Assembly: GCA_946965045.2 (NCBI GenBank)
Contig: OX337242.1
Location: forward strand, 310,001 to 374,000
Origin: Epithemia pelagica
Taxonomy: Eukaryota; Bacillariophyta; Bacillariophyceae; Surirellales; Surirellaceae
Direction of reading: 5' to 3'
Length of the DNA: 64,000 bases
The notes beneath the pieces were generated by a model, which worked only from the letters and a program-made list of their open reading frames with translations, was not told the DNA's origin and did no database searches. Of this stretch, positions 40,586 through 49,960 are shown piece after piece. Positions within the stretch are counted from its first letter, which is position 1; each line of letters starts with the position of its first letter. Both the position numbers and the translations under genes were made by a program.

Positions 40586-41776
40586 ATGAAGGTTTCTTCC
40601 CCCTCTCTTGTTTGGACCAGCCTTGCGGTGGTGGTGGTGGGTTTGTCATCGACTGCCAGGGCAGCGACCACCTCGAACTATAATGACGATGATGATGCTT
40701 GGAAGGTGGTGGGTCACAAACAAGCGGGGTATGCCTGCAATGCGACTGGTGTCACGGAACAGTGTGGTGACCTGGTGTGTGGGGGAGGTGTCAAAATGTG
40801 TTTGCAGGCGACACCGGTGACGGCAACCGCCACACCAGCCAAGACACACCACCAAGCATTGGCCGCCCTGGTCGCCACCGAGCTCCAAGGACAAGTCCAG
40901 CAACTCTTGGTTCCCCAAGACCCGCAAGACTCGTTCTGGTTGCCCTCGGAAGAAAGCATGGAGGAATGGCATGATATGGAACAAACCATGAAGTTGGCCA
41001 CAGACAATAGTTTGGTCGAGCCCTTTGACAAGATGGAACGGACAATGGTCTTTGGAGGAGGTGCCAAGATGGAATTCTGCTGCAAGGTTTCGTATGGTAT
41101 GAAGAATGGAACCTTTTACAAAATGGCTCATTGTTCCTTCAAGGGTGAGAAAAAGGGTGCGGTAAAGCCAGAGGATGGACCCGAAGAACAAGCCGGTGGT
41201 ACGACCCACAAGCAGTTGCGATCCCCCGAACCCCTCGTCATGGTCGACCCGGTTCCTCCTCACCATTACAAGAAGTATCCGGCGTGGAAGGTGGTGGCGC
41301 ACAAACATGCCGGGTATTCCTGCAATGGAACAGGTGTCACGGAACAATGGGGTGATTTGGTGTGTGCGGGTGGCCTGCAAATGTGTTTGCATGCCACCCC
41401 GGCCGTGCCTCCTCCACACGTGGCCGATATGGTGGCGATGCAACTTCAAGGACAAGTGGTACAACTCTTTGGCCAAGACCACAATTATCTCTTGCCCCAC
41501 CAGGACACGATGCAAGAATGGAAGCACATGGAACAAGAGGCAAAAGCGCTTGAGGCAAACCAAGGAGTAGTGCCGCAGGATGATTTTGACCGTACCATTG
41601 TCTTTGGAGGAGGAGCCAAGGTACAAGTTCACTGCAAGGTCTCGTATGGGTTTGACAAGAAAGACAAGAAATTTGACAAAACGATTGGTTGTGAACTCAA
41701 GGGAGAGAAAAAGGCCAGTGTCAAACCCGATCCCAGCCATTTTGACTGGAACAATATTCCTTCCTATTCTTATTAG
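40586..41776 (+). CDS. Secreted protein with two copies of a Cys-containing domain
   Basis: The 396-residue protein starts at ATG 40586, where a clean signal peptide begins (MKVSSPSLVWTSLAVVVVGL, cleavage near 26 after STARA). An ATG at 40292 would bury it. Two homologous domains follow at about 38-194 and 233-380. Shared blocks are AWKVV.HK.AGY.CN.TGVTEQ, GDLVC.GG..MCL.ATP, LQGQV.QL, and VFGGGAK....CKVSYG with GEKK..VKP. Five Cys are conserved between copies (51/246, 65/260, 72/267, 166/350, 183/369). Copy 1 has two additional Cys, 60 and 165, both replaced in copy 2 (Trp255, His349). No known family was recognised. The signal, Cys pattern and absence of a membrane helix point to an extracellular or cell-wall protein. 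Confidence 0.82.
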   Translation: MKVSSPSLVWTSLAVVVVGLSSTARAATTSNYNDDDDAWKVVGHKQAGYACNATGVTEQCGDLVCGGGVKMCLQATPVTATATPAKTHHQALAALVATELQGQVQQLLVPQDPQDSFWLPSEESMEEWHDMEQTMKLATDNSLVEPFDKMERTMVFGGGAKMEFCCKVSYGMKNGTFYKMAHCSFKGEKKGAVKPEDGPEEQAGGTTHKQLRSPEPLVMVDPVPPHHYKKYPAWKVVAHKHAGYSCNGTGVTEQWGDLVCAGGLQMCLHATPAVPPPHVADMVAMQLQGQVVQLFGQDHNYLLPHQDTMQEWKHMEQEAKALEANQGVVPQDDFDRTIVFGGGAKVQVHCKVSYGFDKKDKKFDKTIGCELKGEKKASVKPDPSHFDWNNIPSYSY

Positions 41777-42215
41777 GTAGGACGACGAACCAAGAAGAAT
41801 ACGACCACTGAACTCAAAACAAGTCTCCCAAAGAGGAATGGTTCAACATGAGATTATTACATATGATTAGATACGTTATGATTCGTTAGCTTCCCCTACT
41901 TTATCGAAATACAAATGCCAGTGAAGTGCAGATGTCTTTGCGAATCTAGACGTACGACAGGTAGTAGTTCTTCTATTGGGTGTTGGTGTTACTAGAATAC
42001 AGAGTTTCTTTTATCCATCGGTCCCCATTTGGTACAGGTCGCCGTTTTGTTGTTCCACCCAAGTGGTTTTCTCCTTCCTCAGGGAAAGCGTCCCCACGAC
42101 ACTCTCCACAGTGGTATATATTATGTCAGTGTGCATCGTTTCGGCCGCCCGTTGGATTCATGTTCCACAAAAATGATCCATACAACAGTGCGTCGTCATC
42201 GTAGTAGTAGTACTA
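41777..42215. other. Convergent intergenic region
   Basis: No gene was seen. A short palindromic tract of AGT/ACT triplets lies near 42199-42225. Confidence 0.45.
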
Positions 42216-42932
42216 CTAGGAGTAGTACTGTTTCCACCATCCATAACTGGAGGATGATTCGACCGTCCATTCGTCATCGTCGCCTTGGAGGAGGACTGGC
42301 AAGGTGGTGGGAGTGGATCGCTGTTTGCTAAAATGAGCCGCCAAGGTCATCTTTGTGTTGTTGGTGCTGCTGCTGGTGCCAGTACTCGAACTTGGTTGCA
42401 GTGTTTTGGGATCATAAACATCGCCCAAGGTGGTTTCCAACACTGGATAGGACTCGTGTCGTCGTGGTCGTTGTGGTGTGGATCGTCCCGAACGGTGGTA
42501 CTGGTGGTGGTCACTGGTGTAGCAAACATCTGCCGTTCGTACCCGACGACCTGTCGTCAGGTTGAATTTGACGGCCGTACCGGAGGAAGACGAGGCTGGT
42601 GATGCTTTGGAACCGCATCTTTCCGTAGCCTCCACCAATTCGTGATTGAGTAGAATGAGTTCAAAGGCATCGCCTCGGCTCAACACTGCCACTTCTCGCC
42701 CAAACCATTGGTGGTGATGCTTCTTGTTGTCGTCGTCGTCGTCGCTGTTGGACACGTCGTGTTGTCGTTGCGGTTTTGCTGCGGCATGTGGTTTCGGTTC
42801 GTAGTAGTAAAGTGATGGTTGCTTGTCTTGGTTTGGCAGGGCCACACGAGGGTGGTTCTTTGGTTTGGCCCTGGTGGGCAAATGATGGGGATACATGGAA
42901 GATTTACTGGCCGTGGACCATGGCATGGTCAT
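42216..42932 (-). CDS. SRGD-FEL motif protein 1 (array 1)
   Basis: The 238-residue protein starts at the first in-frame ATG (42932). The middle contains REVAVLSRGDAFELILLNHE (about 78-97), the motif shared with the proteins at 43639 and 45897. Upstream is a polar stretch with Tyr and Asp/His runs (SNSDDDDDNKKHHHQ); downstream is Ser/Thr/Arg-rich sequence. The C-terminus ends in an aromatic run (SSSSYGWWKQYYS), after an acidic DDDEW. There is no signal peptide or known domain. It diverges from the next family member over 706 bases, unlike the rest of the array, which is all on the plus strand. Confidence 0.7.
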   Translation of the reverse strand: MTMPWSTASKSSMYPHHLPTRAKPKNHPRVALPNQDKQPSLYYYEPKPHAAAKPQRQHDVSNSDDDDDNKKHHHQWFGREVAVLSRGDAFELILLNHELVEATERCGSKASPASSSSGTAVKFNLTTGRRVRTADVCYTSDHHQYHRSGRSTPQRPRRHESYPVLETTLGDVYDPKTLQPSSSTGTSSSTNNTKMTLAAHFSKQRSTPTTLPVLLQGDDDEWTVESSSSYGWWKQYYS

Positions 42933-43638
42933 GGATTCGAACCGATCCAACAAACAAACGTGAAACCACTGCGGCAAGGAGGATGAAGTGGATTGACGAC
43001 TGCAAGAAATTGGAATTTGGAGATGAATCGTCGTGTCCAATCATCATGCTCATTCCTGGTATCATCCGTTGGACTGTGCTGTACCGTGACTGTTGAGGTT
43101 CTCTATACTCTCAACGTTCCCCTTCAACGGTTCCACTCACGTGCATAGACTCAAAGTTCTTTTGGTACTAGGTAGCATGCTCATGGTGTTCACCACACGG
43201 CGGTGCGCCGCCAACCTCCAACGGATGCGAGGCACATGGTCGAGGCGTGTACTTGTGTGACAGCGCGACGAGACTTGTTGGCATCAAGTTTAGTCGCCCT
43301 TAGATCACTCTCTCATAGGGTCATCAGCGTTTTGGAGTCGCGCATTATTGCAATGGTGTGCGCGGTGGATTCCAAAATTTGGATTCTTGCAACTGCTCCC
43401 AATCGAAAAAAACCTCCAGACGTTGAGCCCATCATCGTCGTCTCCAACCGTTTGGACGACTGCTGTAGACTTAACAAAAGCAACAACAACCACAAAGGTG
43501 TGGATTCGTGGCACGGTCACATCGCGTTAAGCCCTCGGAGAAGCTATTGTGTCCTTCTGGACGGTTCCACCTCGATATTGATTGCATCGGATTGTTGGTG
43601 GTTGAGGAGACGACAAGTACCTCAGTGTCATCGACACC
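42933..43638. promoter_or_regulatory. Presumed divergent promoter between two array-1 genes
   Basis: A 706-base gap separates divergent paralogues. No element was identified. Confidence 0.35.
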
Positions 43639-45282
43639 ATGGTCCGTCGGGACGACGAAAGTGACCATGCCTTGTATGTAGCACAGTCGTTTCATCATCA
43701 TCATCATCATCGTCATGAGAATGAAACTGTAACAACCCACAGGAGCAGCAGCAACAAGAAAACGACAACAACACGAAAAAAGAAGAAGAAACAGGCTCCC
43801 TCTCCCAAGCAAATGGGAAGCATTGTCATTCTTCGTCAAGGGGAAGCCTTTGAACTCGTCAAAATGTACCCCACCACTCCTCCGACGACCAATTCGAGCG
43901 GTCCAACATCAACAACAAAAACCACCAAAACCACACGACGTCCTTCCAGTCCATCTCCAAGCAATAGGCAAGGTCCACAACGATCATCATCACCAAAGGA
44001 ACAAACTCGTCGTCCCGAAACACCCAAGGATATGCTCGACTTGACGGTGACTCCCACAATGGATACACGTGTCGTTCAAAATACCATTCACCCCAAACAC
44101 GACACTTTACTACCACCATCACCATCCCTGTATGCGGCCAACGAGGCGACTAGTTTTGATACCTTTACGTTGGATGTGGACCACATGGATGAGAATGAGG
44201 ACTGGGACATGTCAACTCCCGAAATGTCGTTGGACCGCACCCGAACACCAGACCAAACCACAAGGTCCCCCACAAGCATGCCCCAAACAACACGTTCACG
44301 ATCTCCTCCATTGCCAAGAGCCGCATCTCCTCCTCCTACAACGACTCCTCGACGAGACACGAATGGAATGGAACCCACCATCCGAATGACTTCTCGATCG
44401 GCCATGCAGAAGGAACGCAACAGTCCCAGTCGAACCAACACTCCTCCTCCTACTTCTTCTTCCAACCCCTGCATCTTGCGACGCGATGCCAGTGCCAATA
44501 GTATTTTGGAAACGGCATCGTCGTCTCGACCCGAAACTCCCGTTGCACGACAACCACCACCACAACCACAACGACCTCCCCCACGGTCTCCGACCCCCTC
44601 CATTGAGTGGAACACCAGCACTGCTACTACTCCGACGACTCGTGCGATGGATCCTCCCGACAGTCGTAGTAGTCCAGAGGACGAGACGGTGGCTCCTCAA
44701 CCATCACTCCTCCTCCCCACCCGACGCATTTTCCACACGGTTCAGGCAACCACCATGCCGCCACAGAGGCAGCAGCACCAGCAGCCACCAACACAACAAC
44801 AACCACAAAAGCAGCAGCAAAAGCAGCAACCACAAAAGGAGCAACAAGAACGCGGCACTGTACCAACCACCACCACTCGTCGAGTTTCGATTCAAGACAT
44901 GGATACCAAAGTAACGCAAATTGCGACGCAGCAACAGAAAGAACACGAACACAACGAGACAGACGATGATGACGACGATGATGATGAGGATGAAAGTGAG
45001 GCCTATGATCACTTTGATCAGGGCACGCTCGGTACGGGACCCTCGGACGACGACGATGGCGATGATTCCCTCATTACCTTTATTCAGCTCGACGAAGACG
45101 AAGATGATTCCTTGGTCCCCACGATTGGTGGAAACGGCGACGACGACAAGACGATTATTCCCATTTTAAAATGTGGAGCAAGTTGTGGTGCCACCTACGA
45201 ACTGATTGGTCTGAATGAAGACACGTACGAACTGTCCTGTGGACGTGGATGGATCAAACGATCTCGAGGATGGGGCACCTAA
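43639..45282 (+). CDS. SRGD-FEL motif protein 2 (array 1)
   Basis: The 547-residue single-exon protein starts at ATG 43639. The N-terminus has a His run and a Lys run (TTRKKKKKQ), then the family motif SIVILRQGEAFELVKMYP at 61-78. Residues 80-430 are Pro/Ser/Thr/Arg-rich with Gln runs, then an acidic segment (DDDDDDDDEDESEAYD). The C-terminal ~45 residues form a more ordered block: PILKCGASCGATYELIGLNE and DTYELSCGRGWIKRS. That block matches the C-terminus of the protein at 45897 (FGTMYELVQVN, then LEFFWGRGWV). The protein therefore has two conserved islands joined by disorder. No known family was recognised. Confidence 0.78.
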   Translation: MVRRDDESDHALYVAQSFHHHHHHRHENETVTTHRSSSNKKTTTTRKKKKKQAPSPKQMGSIVILRQGEAFELVKMYPTTPPTTNSSGPTSTTKTTKTTRRPSSPSPSNRQGPQRSSSPKEQTRRPETPKDMLDLTVTPTMDTRVVQNTIHPKHDTLLPPSPSLYAANEATSFDTFTLDVDHMDENEDWDMSTPEMSLDRTRTPDQTTRSPTSMPQTTRSRSPPLPRAASPPPTTTPRRDTNGMEPTIRMTSRSAMQKERNSPSRTNTPPPTSSSNPCILRRDASANSILETASSSRPETPVARQPPPQPQRPPPRSPTPSIEWNTSTATTPTTRAMDPPDSRSSPEDETVAPQPSLLLPTRRIFHTVQATTMPPQRQQHQQPPTQQQPQKQQQKQQPQKEQQERGTVPTTTTRRVSIQDMDTKVTQIATQQQKEHEHNETDDDDDDDDEDESEAYDHFDQGTLGTGPSDDDDGDDSLITFIQLDEDEDDSLVPTIGGNGDDDKTIIPILKCGASCGATYELIGLNEDTYELSCGRGWIKRSRGWGT

Positions 45283-45896
45283 GAAAGAATGAATGAATAA
45301 ATGAGGCTACCCGATACCCAAGAACCGACATTCAATGTATATGATGATTCTAAGATAAGCGTTTGAAACAGCAGTGTTCTGTTTGCCCCAACAAGAATGG
45401 ATCCTCGTCGTCCTCTAGGGTCTCTACTCTAGGAGCATAACTGCAAAAGACCCGTTGCTGCGGTTTCTGGGGTTCTGGTCGTCCAGTCGCTTAGCGACTG
45501 AAGCATTGCGTGCTGCGCGTGACGGACAAGTTCCCATAGATTTATGGTGACTTTCGCCGTATCCGTTGGACAGGACGCGATCGCAAAAAGGCAACGTTTC
45601 AACGGATCCATGGCCATAAATATTACTATAGCCGAGGATGTCAACGGACCAAAACGTTACAAGTTTCCCCATATAGATGAGGCTGGGAACGTTGGAAGAC
45701 AAAAAGTCTAAGAAAAGGACTGGCAACAAGGACAACCCGGCAGAGGAAGACCACAGAGATCGAGAGGTTCTTTATTCGTGGGCTTGAAGGGAGGAAACGA
45801 GGGGCCAATATAACAGATCAACATTTAAAGAACAGGGACCATCAATCAACACTTTTGAAATACGCAGTTGGATCTCTCTCTCTTTGGCACGAGACA
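45283..45896. other. Intergenic within array 1
   Basis: No gene is supported. The next frame is open from 45855 but has its first ATG at 45897. Confidence 0.4.
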
Positions 45897-47465
45897 ATGA
45901 CGGATGGAACGATTGCAACGTTCACTCCTACTGTATCCAAGCCAACGATGATACGATCCTTTCGCGACGACTCGTCGACGAGTGGATGGAGTTCGTCGGT
46001 CAAGACGGTGGCGTTGAAAAAGACGGAGTCGGGTCGGATTGTCATTTTGAGTCGAGGGGATACCTTTGAGCTGGTCAAACTCATTCCCGATTGGACTGAC
46101 AATGAAGACAATCAATCGGTGGTCAGTCGAGTCCCACAGGCTACCTTTTCCAGTGACAATAGTACCGTTGCGTCCATGATTATGAGTGAATCAATTACCA
46201 GACGAGCAAGGACCAAGCAACCCATTCGGTCCCCTGCCGATGCCAAGGTTGCAAAGCCAACGGTGTCGTTCAAAGATCCTCCCGACACGACATGGCATGT
46301 ACCAGCAACAATACCCGAGATGGAAAGCGTGGATGGCAGTGGATTCATGGAAGATGACATTGTACGAAAACACAGCTTTTCGGATGTGCGACTAAAAGAA
46401 GAAGAGGAGGAGGAAGATGACGACGAGGAGCACATCGACCACATTCACCAGGATGATTGGGATGCCAATGGCAGTGAAGAAGATGATAAGTATACAGTCA
46501 CTGAAGAAGAATCCAACCAGGAGGATGAAAAGAGAGACGACGTTACAAGGACATCGGCCTATGATGACGACAATACCAGAATAACTGCAGATGATGACGA
46601 TGATGATGATATCACAAGATATTCCATTGATGATCAAGTGGGAGGATCCAACACAGCGGTACGGCTCATTGTACGAAAACACAGCTTTTCGGATGTGCGA
46701 CTAGAAGAAGAAGAGGAGGGGGATGACGACGAGGAGCACGTCTACCACATTCACCAGGATGATTGGGATGCCAATGGCAGTGAAGAAGATGATAAGTATA
46801 CAGTCACTGAAGAAGAATCCAACCAGGAGGATGAAAAGAGAGACGACGTTACAAGGACATCGGCCTATGATGACGACAATACCAGAATAACTGCAGATGA
46901 TGACGATGATGATGATATCACAAGATATTCCATTGATGATCAAGTGGGAGGATCCAACACAGCGGTACGGCTCATTGTACGAAAACACAGCTTTTCGGAT
47001 GTGCGACTAGAAGAAGAAGAGGAGGGGGATGACGACGAGGAGCACATCGACCACATTCACCAGGATGATTGGGATGCCAATGGCAGTGAAGAAGATGATA
47101 AGTATACAGTCACTGAAGAAGAATCCAACCAGGAGGATGAAAAGAGAGACGACGTTACAAGGACATCGGCCTATGATGACGACAATACCAGAATAACTGC
47201 AGATGATGACGATGATGATGATATCACAAGATATTCCATTGATGATCAAGTGGGAGGATCCAACACAGCGGTACGGCTCAATCATCATACACGAAAGAAG
47301 GAGCAACAACGACATCAGGATGATGAGACTACAATGAACAGTGCCGTCGTTCCCTTTGTCCATTTTGGATCCGGGTTTGGCACAATGTATGAGCTCGTAC
47401 AGGTAAATGTGGACACACTGGAATTCTTTTGGGGAAGAGGTTGGGTAACGTACGACGCACCATAG
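45897..47465 (+). CDS. SRGD-FEL motif protein 3 with three near-identical repeats (array 1)
   Basis: The 522-residue protein starts at the first in-frame ATG (45897). The family motif GRIVILSRGDTFELVKLIP lies at 46-64. From about residue 155 come three tandem repeats of 103, 102 and 102 residues. Each starts IVRKHSFSDVRL, continues through acidic EEEE and HIHQDDWDANGSEEDDKY, and ends DDQVGGSNTAVRL. The C-terminus repeats the ordered block of the previous protein: VPFVHFGSGFGTMYELVQVN and LEFFWGRGWVTYDAP. The acidic repeats contain regularly spaced Ser/Thr next to Asp/Glu, the pattern of casein-kinase-2 sites. No signal peptide or enzyme motif is present. Confidence 0.8.
   Translation: MTDGTIATFTPTVSKPTMIRSFRDDSSTSGWSSSVKTVALKKTESGRIVILSRGDTFELVKLIPDWTDNEDNQSVVSRVPQATFSSDNSTVASMIMSESITRRARTKQPIRSPADAKVAKPTVSFKDPPDTTWHVPATIPEMESVDGSGFMEDDIVRKHSFSDVRLKEEEEEEDDDEEHIDHIHQDDWDANGSEEDDKYTVTEEESNQEDEKRDDVTRTSAYDDDNTRITADDDDDDDITRYSIDDQVGGSNTAVRLIVRKHSFSDVRLEEEEEGDDDEEHVYHIHQDDWDANGSEEDDKYTVTEEESNQEDEKRDDVTRTSAYDDDNTRITADDDDDDDITRYSIDDQVGGSNTAVRLIVRKHSFSDVRLEEEEEGDDDEEHIDHIHQDDWDANGSEEDDKYTVTEEESNQEDEKRDDVTRTSAYDDDNTRITADDDDDDDITRYSIDDQVGGSNTAVRLNHHTRKKEQQRHQDDETTMNSAVVPFVHFGSGFGTMYELVQVNVDTLEFFWGRGWVTYDAP
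46359..47279 (+). repeat. Three-copy coding repeat, 309 + 306 + 306 bases
   Basis: Copies begin at 46359, 46668 and 46974, each at ATTGTACGAAAACACAGC. Copies 2 and 3 differ visibly only at single bases (for example GTCTAC versus ATCGAC after GAGCAC). Copy 1 carries GAGGAAGAT-type variation and one additional codon in the acidic run. Such similarity at silent positions indicates very recent duplication or ongoing gene conversion. Confidence 0.97.
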
Positions 47466-48163
47466 TGGCTGCGACAAATCCACCAAAAGGGAAGGGGATG
47501 GGGGTGATCCATCATGTAGCTAGCAAATACTCGCGCTTCAAATTTTGTAAATTTGTTGTACTTGGAATGAAAGGCATTCCATTAGCAGTCATTCTATCTC
47601 TTTAGAGCACCCTTTGCGATCAAATAATGTTCAACTCCCATGGTCTCCGAAGCAACAGAACTACGGATAGCCTTCCAAGTCACACATTTTTCCTGGTCTT
47701 TTTGGCTGCACCTAGTCTAGCATCGGACAGAGAAAAGAGAGGGTAGGTTATAGAACATGACCCATTAGATAACGACTTAGAGAAGGTATCCATCCGTTGA
47801 GCACGTCCGGAGGGTTTTGTTACCTACCCCCAAGCAGGGGTGAGTCCAGTCCCGCGTGTCTGAAAGCACGACATGTGAGTAAGAGAATGTACCTTTAGGT
47901 ACGACTTATGTGCGACCTGGACTCACCCCTGCTTGGGGGTATTTTGTTACCGCAATCGCGCACATCCTGGACCATGTCCAAACATGCGGCAACAAATGGA
48001 CTTAACAACAATCAGTCCGTTGGATGCAAGTGTTGTTGTTATAGCACGAAGGAATAATCGGCTGTCTTTTGCAAGTCATGGAAGGTTCTGTTGAACAAAG
48101 AAACGTCTTGTCAGTTTGCTCCTCCAAGGTCTTGTTGGACCATTGCTGGAAACCATCCGCACC
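47466..48163. other. Intergenic within array 1, containing a MITE-like element
   Basis: No gene was seen. It contains the inverted-repeat element at 47825-47941. Confidence 0.5.
47825..47941. mobile_element. 117 bp MITE-like element with 25 bp perfect terminal inverted repeats
   Basis: The left arm (47825-47849) starts TACCCCCAAGCAGGGG. The right arm (47917-47941) is its exact reverse complement over 25 bases. The 67-base centre holds a small palindrome GTACCT-TT-AGGTAC. The 10 bases directly outside on both sides are identical (TTTTGTTACC at 47815-47824 and 47942-47951), as expected for a target-site duplication. A 9-10 bp duplication with long inverted ends is typical of Mutator-type elements; there is no coding capacity, so it would be a non-autonomous copy. 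Confidence 0.88.
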
Positions 48164-49342
48164 ATGGTAGTTCCAAGTCACTCGTCGTTTCGCGCCTCAT
48201 CCTCTCGGCAATCGTCGTCGTCTTGGATGACGGGTCGTCGAGAATGGCATCCTTCGACCGATTGGTATCCCACCCGCACTAGTGACCCGAGTTTGGTCGA
48301 ACAAGATGCCATTGCGGTCGGTTTGCTTCGTCACACGGCAGAGGAGGACGAAGCCGATTGGTATCCCATCGCCAATTCGTCACCCGAAGAACGATATCGT
48401 TCCACGACCATCCTCCAAGAAGAAGAAGAAGAGGAGGCGGATCATCAAAACTGGTCCTCGACCTCCTCCGCCAACGCAAGTCATTCCGGAACGAATGCTG
48501 TCAGCAAGCATCGTCGACACAAACCGCAACCAACGAACAATGACACTAACCAAGATGAGGATGAAGACCGAAATGTCCCGGACGAAACAGAACGCGACAC
48601 TCGTACACCAGACAAGACAACGCAAGACACGAGAACCACCACGAGGAATCATCCGACGAAATCAAGGGACACAGACAGAGACCGTGTCCTGAAAGAAGAA
48701 GAACAAGACGAGCAACAAGAAGAAGAACAGGATATGCGAGAGGACGATGATCAATCGCTCCATTTACGATCGGTAGCACTCGTGGCGCCAGATTCCGAGA
48801 CGTATGCGCTCATTCGAGTCAATACCAGCACGAAAGAAAAGGTTCAAAAGTGGAAGCGACGGCAACAAGAAAGGGGTTCGTTCATGTCCGGTAGTAGTAA
48901 TAGCAGCACGGTCGAAGAAAACGACTCTGGGGACCAGCCGCCGCAGCCGTACATGCAGGACAGTGCATCGCATTCCTCGTCCAAATGCGGGGTGACCACC
49001 AGGAAGAGTCGAGACGACTACTCGTGCAGTCACTACACGGACGCAGGAACCTGCAGTTCCCAATCCTGGACCAATCTCCAGCGCATGCAACGGTCCAGTT
49101 CGCTCCCTCTGTTCCGGTCGGTCCCACAACCCCAAAGCGGCAGCAGCAACAGCAACAAGAGTCACCCAAATCCTTTCGGTGGTTCGTCCATGACGAGGAG
49201 AACGTCTTCAAACCAAAGTGCCCCCTCCCGCAGTCGTACCGGAAAGAGCCTCGGCGGTCCAGCAAAATCCAAAGATCGCACTCTACCACTACGCAAGGGA
49301 AGAAGTCTGGGTGACTTCCTTTCGAAAAAGACTCTTCGGTGA
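48164..49342 (+). CDS. Disordered acidic protein, probable array-1 member
   Basis: The 392-residue protein starts at the first in-frame ATG (48164). Residues 1-60 are Ser/Arg-rich with Trp-Tyr-Pro repeats (STDWYPTRTS, then ADWYPIANS). An acidic Glu run and Asp/Arg/Thr-rich segment lead to SVALVAPDSETYALIRVNTS near 206-225. That segment keeps the hydrophobic spacing of the array-1 motif (V.L....E.F.LI) but lacks SRGD. The C-terminal half is Ser/Gly/Arg-rich and ends in a basic segment (LPLRKGRSLGDFLSKKTLR). Membership in array 1 is inferred from position, composition and this partial motif. Confidence 0.65.
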   Translation: MVVPSHSSFRASSSRQSSSSWMTGRREWHPSTDWYPTRTSDPSLVEQDAIAVGLLRHTAEEDEADWYPIANSSPEERYRSTTILQEEEEEEADHQNWSSTSSANASHSGTNAVSKHRRHKPQPTNNDTNQDEDEDRNVPDETERDTRTPDKTTQDTRTTTRNHPTKSRDTDRDRVLKEEEQDEQQEEEQDMREDDDQSLHLRSVALVAPDSETYALIRVNTSTKEKVQKWKRRQQERGSFMSGSSNSSTVEENDSGDQPPQPYMQDSASHSSSKCGVTTRKSRDDYSCSHYTDAGTCSSQSWTNLQRMQRSSSLPLFRSVPQPQSGSSNSNKSHPNPFGGSSMTRRTSSNQSAPSRSRTGKSLGGPAKSKDRTLPLRKGRSLGDFLSKKTLR

Positions 49343-49960
49343 TTGGTCCGTTGATTCATTGTGCTTCTTGATGCTATATGGTATTTATATTAGTAGGAGT
49401 ATATCGTTGATTGGGTTATAGGAGTAGTTTTGCGCAAGCATTGTCTTTATTAGAGAGCGACTACGGAAAGGGATCGTTTTCTTTTGTGTCCGTCGAATAG
49501 GTAGCATACCTAGAGTTTCTAGCACTCCGTCTGTAGGATGTCGAAAATTCGCAGCGAACTGACTGTCTGCGACTGACTGACTGTTGTGGGTGTCTATGCG
49601 AGCTCGCCGCGCACCCACAACGCATCCAACCGCCAATGGCGCACAGTTCGTCTAACTGAGCCTCTATGTAGGCAAACGTTTGGAAGATGGGGACAATACG
49701 CAAACGTACCATGGACTTAGCAGGACGATGGCGCACTGATAAGAAAGAGGGAGGAATCGGTGGTGTGGAAAAGAGAGTAGTTGTTGGATGGCCACTCTCG
49801 GTATCGTCGTTCAACCTCCGGAAACGATTGCCGGATTGTAATATTGCTTGGCGCTTGGCATCCGTTGGATTATTTTTACCATCTTCACCTCCCACCGCAA
49901 CGACCAGAATAACAACTTCTACCGTGCCATTCTCTTGTTGTAAAATTTGGAGGTTGGACC
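49343..49960. other. Intergenic between array 1 and array 2
   Basis: Open frames exist on both strands (minus 49461-49976, plus 49687-50031), but neither has a domain or biased composition. I regard the region as 5' leader and promoter of the next gene. Confidence 0.4.

Noticed and set aside
46392-47486. Minus-strand hydrophobic open frames repeated three times
   Set aside because: They mirror the three acidic coding repeats of the plus-strand gene.
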